From: Planctomycetota bacterium
Lineage (GTDB): Bacteria > Planctomycetota > JAJSAM01 > JAJVHW01
Length of the DNA stretch: 39,893 nucleotides
Assembly: GCA_021776825.1 (NCBI GenBank)
Contig: JAJFFG010000024.1
Location: 1 to 39,893, forward strand
Reading direction: 5' to 3'
The position numbers were made by a program, and so were the translations under genes. The notes beneath the pieces are model-generated. The model ran no database searches. It was not told where the DNA came from and saw nothing but the letters and a program-made list of their open reading frames with translations. Below are positions 7,672-17,500 of this stretch, piece by piece; the stretch's first letter is position 1; the number at the start of each line of letters is the position of its first letter.

Positions 7672-10600
7672 ATGGATAACGCATTCGCTACGAGCCGCCC
7701 CGTGGGTGGCGTACGCCGTTCTCTCCGCACCTTCCTCGGTGCCCTTGCCGTCGCGCTCGCCGCGCTGACGGTCGCGCCGACGCCCGCGTTCGCCGCCACA
7801 GACATCGCGGTCACCGCGGTCACGGCGGACAACAAGGTCTACGACGGCACCACGACCGCGACGATCTCCGCCGCGGTGTTCGACAATGCGCTGGTGAACA
7901 TCGGAGTCTTCGACGTCACTCTCGTCGTCGGCTCGGCCACCTTCGACACGAAGGACGTGGGCACCGGCAAGACGGTCACCGCGACCACGCTCTCGCTCGC
8001 CGGCGCCGATGCCGCGAGCTTCAACCTGACCACCGTCTCGATCAACACGACCGCGGATATCACCTCCCGTCCGATCACCGTGACCGCGGCGACGGACACC
8101 AAGGGCTACGACGGTACGACGTCGTCGCTCGGGGTGCCCACGGTCACCAGCGGTACCGTCGTCGGCGCCGAGACCGAGAACTTCACGCAGACGTTCGACA
8201 CGAAGGACGCCGGAACGGGGAAGACGCTGACGCCCGCGGGCAACGTCAACGGTGAGTCGAACTACGCGATCACGTTCGTCACCGACACGACCGGTGTGAT
8301 CACGCTCCGTCCGATCAGCGTGACGGCGACGACCGACACGAAGGTCTACGACGGCACGACGGCATCGAGCGCGGTGCCGACCCTGACCAGCGGGACGCTC
8401 GTCGGCGGCGAGGTCGCGAACTTCACGCAGACGTTCGACAACCGCAACGTCGGGACCGGCAAGACCCTGACCGCGACGGGCAACGTCAACGGCGAGTCCA
8501 ACTACGCGATCACGTTCCTGACGGACACGACCGGCGTCATCACGGCGCGCCCGCTCACGGTCACCGCAGCCTCGGATACGAAGGTCTACGACGGCACGAC
8601 GTCGTCGACGGGCATCCCGACGGTCACCGGCGGAAGCATCGTCGGCGGCGAGACCGGCAACTTCAGCCAGACGTTCGCCACGCGCGACGTCGGCTTCGGG
8701 AAGACGCTGAACGCGACGGGCAACGTCAACGGCGAGACGAACTACTTCATCACGTTCGTCCCGGACACCACGGGCGCCATCACGCCGTTCACGCTCACGC
8801 TCACGGCCGTCGCCGACGACAAGACGTACGACGCGACGACCACGGCGATGATCTCCTCGTTGACCGGGAACCTCCTCGGCGCCGACGTCGTCACCCTGAC
8901 GCCGACGTCCGGCACCTTCGATGACCGCAACGCGGGCACGGACAAGACGGTCACGGTCAACGGCATCGTCATCGGCGGAACGCACGGCGGGAACTACCAG
9001 CTCTCCGCCGACCCAGTCACCGCGCTGGCTGACATCTTCCCGCGTGCCCTCCAGTTCACGGCCGTGACGGACACCAAGAGTTACGACGGCACGACGTCGT
9101 CCACCGGCACTCCGTTCCTGTCGAGCGGCGTGCTTCAGGGCGGTGACACGGTTGGCAGTGCGACGCAGACCTTCGACACGCGCAACGTCGGCACCGGCAA
9201 GACGCTGACGCCGACCGCGACGATCTCGGATGGCAACGGTGGTGCGAACTACTCCATCACCGGTGTGCCGAGCACGACAGGAGTGATCACGCAGCGCGCG
9301 ATCACCGTTACGGCCAGTTCCGGGAACTCGCGCGTCTACGACGCAACAACCGCCTCGCCCGGTACTCCGACGGTCACGGGTGGAAGCTTGGCGACCGGCG
9401 ACACCTCCGGCTTCGCGGAGGCCTACGACGACAAGAACGCGGGGTCCGGCAAGACGATCACGCCGACCGGCGTCGCCAACGACGGCAACGGCGGCGCGAA
9501 CTACTTGGTCTCGTTCGTCTCGACGACGGACAACGCCATCACTCCGCGCACGCTGACGCTCGGCGTCACGGCCGCGGACAAGCCCGTCGACGGCACGGTG
9601 GACGCCAGCGTCACGATCACCGACGACCGCATCGGGGGGGACGATCTGACGGTGCTGTTCGCGTCAGCCGAGTTCGACAACCCATTCGTCGGAGCGGCAA
9701 AGCCGGTCACCGTCAGCGGCATCACGCTCGGTGGCCCGGATGGCGGCAACTACACGCCGGACCCGACCACGCTCGCGACGACGGCCTCGATCACTGCGGT
9801 GCTCGGCGTCGACCCCGAGCAGCAGGTCTTCGACTCCGTCGCCGCTCTCGGGACGACGCTGCGTTCCGGCCCGACCTCCTACCTGATCGCGGCTGACATC
9901 AACGGCGACGACCGGATGGACGTCATCAACGTCACTCGCGTCGGCGCGCAAGTGTTCCGCAACGACGGCGTCAGCGGCACTGCGCTGCAGCTCACGCTGC
10001 TCCAGGAACTGAACGTCTCGCGCAGCGTCGGCGGCGGTGCGATCGACATCGATCGCGACGGTGACATCGACCTGATCCTCGGCGACATCGACCACATCGT
10101 GCTGGCGCGCAACGACGGCACCGGGACCTTCCTGCAGGAGAACATCCTGCGGCACGACTTCCAGACGTCGACGATTGCGATGCCGTTCAACTCGTACGCC
10201 AACACGCTGCACCCGAACAACAAGCTGCGCATCGCGCTCGTGTCGAGCGTCGATCGGGAGGTCATCGACGACCGAGTCGGCGGCCCCAGCGACGGGTTCC
10301 CGCATCTCTACATCCTCGAGGAGGACGGGAGTGGCGGCTGGGATCTGCTGCAGACGCTCGACTCGTTCAACGTCGACGGCATCCACGCGCACGACCTCGA
10401 CGATGACGGTCTGAACGATCTGTTCTCGGCCAACCGCACCGGTGTGCGGTCGGCGGAGCCGATCTTCAACTACCGTGCGATTTCGGAGACGGAGTACCAG
10501 CGCGCCAACGCGTTCGACACCTCGACGTTTCTCTACGACTTCACGTTCGGTCCGACCGACCGCGTCGTCGGCACGAACTTCGGAAGCTTTGTCGAGTACC

Positions 10601-11670
10601 CCGGTTTCGCGGTGGGCTCTTGGGACCGCGTGTCGGTCTTCAACGGCACGTTCGGGAGCTGGAACGCACCCGTGCACGTCGAGGCGGACCCACTCGGCAC
10701 CGGCGGGTTCCTGGCCGGCGAGATCTGGTCGACGGCGTTCGCCGACATGAACGGTGACGGTTCTGTTGACCTGGTCGCCGGCGGTCGCAGCGCGCCACTG
10801 ATGCTCGTGCGTCTCGACACGAACCCGAACTTCGGGTCCAGTCGCGACACCGCGGCGACGCTCTCTGGAGTCACGTACGACCTGCTCGTTCGCGACTGGG
10901 ACTTCGACGCCAACAACGCGCCGGACGTCGTGCTCGGGCGCAGTGATGGACTCTGGTACTACCACAACCGCAACGGCGCCACGTCGGGTGGCGGCACCGC
11001 GCCTCCGGGACCGGTGGCGCCGACCGCGGGCGAGGATCTCGACCGCGCGATCCGCGACCTCTACGCGGCCACCGACCCCGAGGGCCCGGACCCGATCAAC
11101 TCGTTCGATCCGACGTTCCCCAACGGCGTCAGCGGCACCTCGTACTTCGACGAAGCCGCACGTCTCTCCGGCGTCGCGCTCTCCGAACTGCTCGGCATCG
11201 ATCCGCGCTTCACGGGCGAGGTCCCGAACTTCGTGTTCGGTGCCGACACCTCCGCGCAGATCGAGACGCTGCGCAACTACTGGAACCGGATCGCGAACGC
11301 GAACGTGGCGCTGTCACAGGCGTTCCCGCTCGTGGATGCCAACGACCAGGCGACGATCCTCGCGATCCAGAACAACCTGCTCTCGGCGCAGCAGGACATC
11401 ATCCGGCAGGGCCAGGCTCTCGGCGGGGCCACCGGCATCTTCGCACCGCCGGTACCGGCGAAGCCCGGGAAGGCCTCACGCTCGCTGCAGCGGCTCCAGA
11501 AGCAGTCGCTCAAGCGTCAGGAGGCGCTGACGCAGTCGATCGCGGCCGCTCGCACGACGGACAACCCGAAGAAGCGGGCGCGCCTGATCCGGCGCGCGAA
11601 CCGCCAGGGTGACCGTGTGCTGCGCACGCTGCTACAACTGCACCGCAAGTCCCGCCAGCGCGCGAACTAG
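7672..11670 (+). CDS. Large secreted YDG-repeat / FG-GAP protein
   Basis: A 1332-residue exported protein. Residues 1-40 are a signal peptide ending at AFA|A. Then come eight ~80-residue YDG/MBG-type repeats (to about residue 710), most with K-x-YDGTT, TFD-x-(K/R)-(D/N)-x-G-x-GKT and NY-x-(I/L)-x-(F/S) signatures; the eighth has lost the YDG tyrosine. From about 735 to 1105 there is an FG-GAP/VCBS region with Ca2+-loop motifs such as DINGDDRMD, DIDRDGDID, DLDDDGLND and DMNGDGSVD. The C-terminal ~200 residues are unassigned and end in a very basic, coiled-coil-like tail. YDG repeats occur in large surface adhesins, so a surface or extracellular binding role is inferred. No sorting anchor is obvious. 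Confidence 0.9.
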   Translation: MDNAFATSRPVGGVRRSLRTFLGALAVALAALTVAPTPAFAATDIAVTAVTADNKVYDGTTTATISAAVFDNALVNIGVFDVTLVVGSATFDTKDVGTGKTVTATTLSLAGADAASFNLTTVSINTTADITSRPITVTAATDTKGYDGTTSSLGVPTVTSGTVVGAETENFTQTFDTKDAGTGKTLTPAGNVNGESNYAITFVTDTTGVITLRPISVTATTDTKVYDGTTASSAVPTLTSGTLVGGEVANFTQTFDNRNVGTGKTLTATGNVNGESNYAITFLTDTTGVITARPLTVTAASDTKVYDGTTSSTGIPTVTGGSIVGGETGNFSQTFATRDVGFGKTLNATGNVNGETNYFITFVPDTTGAITPFTLTLTAVADDKTYDATTTAMISSLTGNLLGADVVTLTPTSGTFDDRNAGTDKTVTVNGIVIGGTHGGNYQLSADPVTALADIFPRALQFTAVTDTKSYDGTTSSTGTPFLSSGVLQGGDTVGSATQTFDTRNVGTGKTLTPTATISDGNGGANYSITGVPSTTGVITQRAITVTASSGNSRVYDATTASPGTPTVTGGSLATGDTSGFAEAYDDKNAGSGKTITPTGVANDGNGGANYLVSFVSTTDNAITPRTLTLGVTAADKPVDGTVDASVTITDDRIGGDDLTVLFASAEFDNPFVGAAKPVTVSGITLGGPDGGNYTPDPTTLATTASITAVLGVDPEQQVFDSVAALGTTLRSGPTSYLIAADINGDDRMDVINVTRVGAQVFRNDGVSGTALQLTLLQELNVSRSVGGGAIDIDRDGDIDLILGDIDHIVLARNDGTGTFLQENILRHDFQTSTIAMPFNSYANTLHPNNKLRIALVSSVDREVIDDRVGGPSDGFPHLYILEEDGSGGWDLLQTLDSFNVDGIHAHDLDDDGLNDLFSANRTGVRSAEPIFNYRAISETEYQRANAFDTSTFLYDFTFGPTDRVVGTNFGSFVEYPGFAVGSWDRVSVFNGTFGSWNAPVHVEADPLGTGGFLAGEIWSTAFADMNGDGSVDLVAGGRSAPLMLVRLDTNPNFGSSRDTAATLSGVTYDLLVRDWDFDANNAPDVVLGRSDGLWYYHNRNGATSGGGTAPPGPVAPTAGEDLDRAIRDLYAATDPEGPDPINSFDPTFPNGVSGTSYFDEAARLSGVALSELLGIDPRFTGEVPNFVFGADTSAQIETLRNYWNRIANANVALSQAFPLVDANDQATILAIQNNLLSAQQDIIRQGQALGGATGIFAPPVPAKPGKASRSLQRLQKQSLKRQEALTQSIAAARTTDNPKKRARLIRRANRQGDRVLRTLLQLHRKSRQRAN

Positions 11671-11693
11671 GTTCGAGACACCGATACCGAACT

Positions 11694-11722
11694 GAGTGCC
11701 GTCCCCTAGCGGGGCGGCGCTC
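11694..11722. terminator. Bidirectional terminator between convergent genes
   Basis: GAGTGCCGTCCC pairs with GGGGCGGCGCTC (two G-T wobbles) around the loop CTAGC, and the + strand continues into a pyrimidine-rich stretch. It lies 23 bp after the YDG gene stop and overlaps the stop codon of the convergent minus-strand gene at 11721-11723. Confidence 0.6.
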
Positions 11723-12185
11723 ACTCCTCTTTCTGGCGACGCCAGTCCGCGACGCGCACCCAGTCCTTGCCGTCGAGCAATTCAACCGTGCTCGCGCGCA
11801 GGCTCACGCGGTACTGCGTTGCCACTCGCGTCTCGTCCGGGAGCGTGAGCGTGAGTTCGCCGGTCACGGTGCGCTGTTCGACCGAGGCGAACGGATCGTC
11901 CTTCCGGGGCACGGCGATCAGGCCGACGGAGACCGAGTGGGTCTCCTCCGAACGTCGCGGTCCCGCACGCGACAGCAGGCGGCGCTTCGGCTCTGGTCGC
12001 CGCTCGCTCGTCAGTCGCTGTCGAAGGTCGCGCTCGAGCATCTTCGCGGCGACGAGCGCGTCGTCGGCGGAGAGACGTGGCATGAAGTCGTAGCCGCCGC
12101 AGGCCTCGGCGGGACGGTCGAACGCGAACGTCGTCACGGCGAACGAGGCGGCGGTGACGAGGGCGCAGGAAACGAGGATTCTCAT
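11721..12185 (-). CDS. Small exported protein of unknown function
   Basis: A 154-residue protein with a classic signal peptide (MRILVSCALVTAASFAVTT) and likely processing before an Ala/Cys-containing EACGGYD segment. The mature part has an Arg-rich helical stretch and a beta-rich C-terminal half with TVTGELTLTLPDET and a WV-x-VADWRR ending. I do not recognise the family. Its ATG overlaps the stop of the upstream DUF2306-type gene (ATGA), so the two are translationally coupled and probably act in the same envelope process. Confidence 0.72.
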   Translation of the reverse strand: MRILVSCALVTAASFAVTTFAFDRPAEACGGYDFMPRLSADDALVAAKMLERDLRQRLTSERRPEPKRRLLSRAGPRRSEETHSVSVGLIAVPRKDDPFASVEQRTVTGELTLTLPDETRVATQYRVSLRASTVELLDGKDWVRVADWRRQKEE

Positions 12186-12886
12186 CGGAGGACTCCTTGG
12201 GACTGGATCTGGGAACGGGAACGGGAACGGGGATGGGGGACTCGGGAGCGAAGGCGCGCTGCTCCCCACTCGCCCAGCACGACGCTGAGCGCGAGGCTCG
12301 ACCAGAGAGACGCGACGTAGTTCGGGTGGTCGGGAACGCCGACGGCGTAGAGCGCGACCTGGACGACGCGGAACGAGAGAGCGGACGACGCGATGGCGGC
12401 CGAGCGCGCCATCCATGTCACGTGGTCGCTGAGTCGCCGCTGTCGGATCGCGCGCACTCCGGCGAGGGTCGTCGCGAGCCAGGCGACACCGAGGACGGCG
12501 AACCCGAGCTGCCCAGCGAGGCCGCCCTTCGCGGTGATCGAGAGCGCCAACCCCGAAGGCGCAGCAACGCACGTAACCGCGACGACGTACGTCCAGCCGA
12601 GCACGCGGTGCGCGGCGGGGGAGGCGCGCAGCAGTCGAGCGGAGAGCAGCACCGGGCCGACGACCAGGCAGACCAGGGCACCCGCGACGTGATGCAGCAG
12701 TGCCGCACGCCAGACCGGGCTGGCCGTGAGCACCGGACGCTCCGCCAGGAAGTCAATCGCCGTTCCCGCCGTGAAGTAGGGGAGCGAGTTGACGACGACG
12801 AGAGCGCTCAGCGCGAGGACGGCCAGCCAGCCGACGCGCGACACCAAGGATGCGGCGGGGGACGGCAGGCGAAGAGTGCGTTGCAT
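12182..12886 (-). CDS. DUF2306-like multi-helix membrane protein
   Basis: A 234-residue integral membrane protein with about six or seven hydrophobic segments. The arrangement of a LLHHVAG helix, HRVLGWTYV after a loop, a Gly/Leu-rich helix and RRLSDHVTWMARS matches the DUF2306 group, whose conserved His residues are often compared with heme-binding or oxidoreductase membrane proteins. The last ~20 residues are basic and polar (repeated Arg-Ser). The ATG at 12886 precedes the first hydrophobic segment. The stop overlaps the next gene by 4 bp. Function is unknown. Confidence 0.75.
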   Translation of the reverse strand: MQRTLRLPSPAASLVSRVGWLAVLALSALVVVNSLPYFTAGTAIDFLAERPVLTASPVWRAALLHHVAGALVCLVVGPVLLSARLLRASPAAHRVLGWTYVVAVTCVAAPSGLALSITAKGGLAGQLGFAVLGVAWLATTLAGVRAIRQRRLSDHVTWMARSAAIASSALSFRVVQVALYAVGVPDHPNYVASLWSSLALSVVLGEWGAARLRSRVPHPRSRSRSQIQSQGVLR

Positions 12887-13046
12887 GGCGAGGGCTTCCT
12901 CTCCATCCAACGCGTTGGGATCGTGCTTGCGCGTAACAGGCGTGCAACGGGAACGCAGAGCAAGGCTGTAGGCGCTAGGCTGCAGGCTGTCGGAGCGGGG
13001 GCGACGACCGGGGGAAGCCTGGAGAATCCGCGAGTCTGCAGCACTC

Positions 13047-14462
13047 CTACGGCGGGAACTTCCCGACCCTTCCGTACCGGTAGTACACCTCGAGGCACAG
13101 CACGTGGAGCGCTGTCGCGTGGATGCGGCCGGCCTCCGCGGAGTGCGGATCGAGCGGGTCCCAGGAGCCACACTCGTCGCGGTTGGGCTCCGTGTGCTGG
13201 CTGTCGACGATCGTCGGCTTCAGGGCGTCGTTCCACTGCTTCCAGTGCTTGGCGCCGACCTGGAACAGCGCCTGCGTACCGAAGTAGCGCAGCGCCAGCT
13301 CGCCAGGATCGAGCGGCTCCGCCGCGTCGGGCGGATTGGCGACGAGGAGGTCCGCTCCCTTCCGGACGAGCTCGTCGTTCCTCGGGTCGACGCCGGCGAA
13401 CACTCGGACCAGGATCGAACCCGCGGTCAGCGCGTCCCCGCGCAGCGTCGGAAAGTGCCACGCGAGATCGCAATCTCCCCGCTGCCGGTTACCGACCCGA
13501 CCGGTCTCCGCATCGGTCACGCCGTCGAGCCACGCGACCGCGCTCTGGAACGCGCCCCGGTCGACCTCGAGCTCCGCCAGGATCGCAGACCTCACGACGT
13601 ACGCTCCGAGGATCGTGGTTGACGTGTCGTCGTCTTCGTTCCGGCCGCTCGGCCCCCAACCGAAGCCTGGCGTCTGGGCGCGTAGTACGAAGTCGACGGC
13701 GCGCTGCGCCGATCGGTGAAACAGCCGCGATCCGCTCAAGCCGTACGCCTCGCACATCGCAAGCGTTGCCCACATGTGGTCGTGCAGGAGCGTCGACGAC
13801 GTGCGCGGCCCGAAGCACCCGTCAGCGCTCTGAACGCGCTTCAGGTAGCGCAGACCGCGCTCGACCGTCTTCGCATAGTCGCCGTGATCGTGCGTCTCGC
13901 CGGCCTGAAGGAACGTCATCAGGACCAGGCCCGTCGTGCCGGGACCACCGGGCGCGTCGCCCGCACCCCCGCAGCGGTTGAGTCGACACTGCGTCTCGAA
14001 CTCGGCGGGGCTCCAACTCCCGTCCGGGGACTGGTGCCGATGGAGCCAGTCGAGACCGAGCTCCACGGCCGCGTGCGTGCGACGTCCTCCGCCGCCGGCG
14101 CGCAGGTTTCGACGTCGGCCGCGCCGCGACCAGATCTTCCACGGACGGGCGCTGCCTCCGATCCTCTGATCGATCGCCGGATGCTCGAACGGTGCGTCCA
14201 GCGAGAGGCCCGGCTCGACCCGACTCACGGCGTCGTCGTCGGGCTCCTCGGGAACACCGAGCGCGATGTCCTCGATCACGATGTCGTCCACACGGAGCGC
14301 CCCCAGCCCGTCGATCGGCGGCAACGTCGCGGAGACGTCGATGTCTCGCAGCACGAGCACGTAGTCCTGCGCGTCGGTGGGTGGCTCCGTCGTGCGGAGG
14401 CTGAGCGTCACCACCGCCAGCAACGACGTCGCGACCACCGCGGCGACGATGAGTCGCCTCAT
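13047..14462 (-). CDS. Membrane-anchored terpenoid-cyclase-like (alpha-toroid) protein
   Basis: A 471-residue protein with an N-terminal signal anchor (LIVAAVVATSLLAVVTLSL), a linker containing RRNLRAGGGGR and, from about residue 125, an alpha/alpha-toroid domain like prenyltransferase/squalene-cyclase repeats. Examples are WLHRHQSPDGSW, GLRYLKRVQSADGCFG and HFPTLRGDALTAG. It is closely similar along its length to the C-terminal third of the next upstream gene, and even short DNA stretches at the 3' ends match. The cyclase catalytic Asp-rich motif is not seen, so an enzyme role is doubtful. The ATG at 14462 is chosen; an in-frame GTG at 14510 would add 16 residues. Probably co-transcribed with the VIT/VWA gene. 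Confidence 0.82.
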   Translation of the reverse strand: MRRLIVAAVVATSLLAVVTLSLRTTEPPTDAQDYVLVLRDIDVSATLPPIDGLGALRVDDIVIEDIALGVPEEPDDDAVSRVEPGLSLDAPFEHPAIDQRIGGSARPWKIWSRRGRRRNLRAGGGGRRTHAAVELGLDWLHRHQSPDGSWSPAEFETQCRLNRCGGAGDAPGGPGTTGLVLMTFLQAGETHDHGDYAKTVERGLRYLKRVQSADGCFGPRTSSTLLHDHMWATLAMCEAYGLSGSRLFHRSAQRAVDFVLRAQTPGFGWGPSGRNEDDDTSTTILGAYVVRSAILAELEVDRGAFQSAVAWLDGVTDAETGRVGNRQRGDCDLAWHFPTLRGDALTAGSILVRVFAGVDPRNDELVRKGADLLVANPPDAAEPLDPGELALRYFGTQALFQVGAKHWKQWNDALKPTIVDSQHTEPNRDECGSWDPLDPHSAEAGRIHATALHVLCLEVYYRYGRVGKFPP

Positions 14463-14538
14463 CCGCTGCGCGGTCTCGCTCGGAATGGCACCCGCGGCGA
14501 GACCGTCCACCTCGGCAAGTGACCGGCAGTCATCGACG

Positions 14539-17500
14539 TCAGCGACGCGACGGGCCGCTCCCGCCGAAGACCCTTCCGTACCGGTAGTAGACCTCGAGGC
14601 AGAGCGTCTGGATCGCGGTCGCGTGAACGCGCCCGCCGGCCTCCGCGGAGTGGAGGTCCAGTGGGTCCCACGAACCGCGCTCGTCGCGACCCTGTCCCGT
14701 GCGCTGCCTGCCGACGAGGGCCGGCTTCAGGGCCTCGTTCCACTGCTTGAAGTGGTCGCCGCCCACCTGGAAGAGCGCCAGAGTTCCGAAGTAGCGCAGC
14801 ATGTACTCACCGGGGTCGAGCCAGACCGACGCCTCCGGCCGGTTCGCGGCGAGGATGTCCGCGCCCTTTTGGATGAGCTCGTTCTCCTTCGGATCCTGGC
14901 CAGCCATGATGCGCGCCAACATCGCCGCGGCCGTGAGGGCGTCGCCGCGCAGTGTGGGGAAGCGCCACTCGACGTCGGCGTCGCCGACCTTCTGGTTGCC
15001 GACGCGCCCCGACTTGGCGTCGGTGACGAGATCCAGCCACTTCAGGCCACCCGCGAATGCGCCGGAGTGGTCGACGTCGAGCTCCGCGAGCTTCGCCGAC
15101 TTCACGACGAGCATGCCCAGGACCGTCGTCGACGTGTCGTTGACGCCCGTTCGCACTCCCGGGCCCCAGCCGAGGTAGGGGTTCTGGGCGCGCAGCACGA
15201 AGTTCACGGCGCGCTGGGCTGACTCCTTGAACAGCCGCGATCCGGTCAGACCGTACGCCTCGGTCATCGCGAGAGTGGCCCACATGTGGTCCGTCATGAA
15301 GGTCGGTGACGTCCGCGACCCGAAGCACCCCTCGGAGTCCTGGAGGTTCTTGAGGTATCGCAGCCCGTTCTTGACGGCGTCCTTGTACTCACCGCTGTTG
15401 TGCGTCTCACCGGCTCCGAGGAACGCGAGCAGTACGAGGCTGGTGCTGCCCGGTCCCTGGGCGGTCGTCGCGCCGCCGCCACAGCGGTTCAGCTTGCACT
15501 GCGACTCGAACGCCGCCGGGTCCCAATGGCCGTCGGCTGACTGGTGGTTCTTCAGCCACTCGAGACCCAGATCGACGGCGCTCTGCGTGTTGCGTCCACC
15601 GCCACCGGACCGCAGGTTCCGTCGCCCTCCACGCCGTCCGCCGAACCCGACGCCGGCTCCGCCAGCGATCCCGATCACGCCGTTGGTCCCCGGGCCCTCG
15701 AACGGCGCGTCGGAGTTGAAGCGCGGATCGCCCAGCGAGTCAGCGTCGTCCATGTCGGTGTCGGACTCGTTGTGATCTCTGACCTTGGCGTCCTTGATGA
15801 CGACGTCGTCGTACTCGATCCCGTCGGGGGGGGCGGCGGCGCTCTCCTCTTCGATCGTCGGCTCACCCCGCGCGTCGCGGCGCGCGTCGGCGGCGCGTTC
15901 GCGTGCGTTCTGCAGACCGGCGAGATCGCGCGGGTCGAGTCGGGCTCGGTCCTCGGGCAGCAGCACGAGGAAGGAGGCGTATGCGGACTGCACGCCACAG
16001 TCGATCGACGTGGCGACGATCTCCTGGACGATCTCGTCGGAGCTGTCGTAGGCACCGCGATCGAGCGCGGCGTAGTACGCCTCGTCGCTCAGATTGCGCC
16101 GCAGTCGCAGCGACTGTTCGAGGAAATCGATCTTCTGGCGCGCGTAGAGATGCAGCACCGAGATGTCGCCGCCCGGCGCGCGGCGCCGGGGCACGTCGGC
16201 CGTGAGCGCGATGCGCTTGCCGGCCACCGTGGCGTGCACGGTGGTGGTCTCCGGAACCTCGCCGCGCACGCGCGTCGTCAGCACGGCCTGCTCACCGAGG
16301 AAGACGTCCGGCACCGGGCGCGGGTACACCTCGGTCAGCCGGGCGCCAGCGGCGTCGACTTTGAGGTTGGCGAGAGCCGGGGTCGACGTGCGCTTCAAGA
16401 ACGACGAGAGCCGTCCCTCGATCTCCCCGCCGGAACGGAAGAGCTGTGCATCACCGCGCGTGGCGGCGCTGATTCCGCGCAGCAGTCCCTCGTCGACGTC
16501 GCCGCCGACTCCGAACGTGAACACGCGCGCGTGCTCCGGGGCGTCGTCTCGTGTGGCGGTGAGGATCTCGGCCGGATCGACCGGGCCGACGGTCGGGCGT
16601 CCGTCCGAGAGGAGGACGATCGTTCTCACGCGCGTCTCGTGCACGGGCTCCGAGAGAGCAAAACCGAGCGCGTCGGCGAGGGCGGTGCTGCCGCCGGCGG
16701 TCGTGTCCTCGACGAACGCGCGCATTCGCTGCCGATTCTCGTCCGTCATCGGGACGGGCTGTTCCGCGAACGCGTCGATGGCGGCGTTGAAGCGAACGAC
16801 GTTGACGCGGTCCGTGTTGCGGGCGTTGTCGACGAGGTAGAGCGCCGCGTTGCGCGCTTGCTGGATCTTCTGACCCTTCATGCTCCCGGACACATCGAGC
16901 AGCAGCGTGACGTCACGCGGGATGATCTGGTCCGCGGTCAGTGCGGGCGGCGTGACGACAGCAGCGACGTACAGCTCGCCCTTGCGATCGCGGAACGTGC
17001 GCACTCCGAGCGATGCCTTCGGCACACCGACCGATGCCTCGACGACGATGTCCTGGTCAAGCACCGCGCGCTGGCGCTCGAACGATGCGCTGGCGGCGTG
17101 GGCGGACGGGACGCTCAGTGACAGTCCATCCGTCGGGCTCGTGACCTCGCGCAGTGGCGCGGTCGACGCGATCTGGAGGTCGAACGTCAGGTCCTGCTCG
17201 GTGCGGGCGGCGTCGCCGGCGAGCGCGAGAGGGTAGACGTACCGATAGCGACCATCCGTCAGCGGTGTCTGCTCGACCCACGTGATCTCGACCACGGTGG
17301 GCTCGTTCTGCAGGACGGGAAACACCGATAGCCGGAACTTGGACCGGCCGATCTGCTCGACGAGCGCTGGGTCGCGCTTGCCGCGCACGATCTGGTCGTA
17401 GACCCGGCGCGCCTTCTGTCGCTCGACGACCAGGCCCTCGAGCCGCTTGCCGCCGACCTCCATCGCCACGTCGACGAGGGCGGCGCCCTCCGGAACGGGG

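Noticed and set aside
7585..8985. A 466-codon antisense frame under the YDG repeats
   Set aside because: Its apparent internal repeats simply mirror the YDG repeats on the other strand.
7672..11670. Tandem ~240-bp DNA repeats considered as a CRISPR-like array
   Set aside because: The repeats are in-frame coding units of YDG domains with no spacers or cas genes.
12955..12995. Short AGGCTG-type near-repeats upstream of the DUF2306-like gene
   Set aside because: Too short and irregular to call a repeat; no partner sequence was seen elsewhere in the window.
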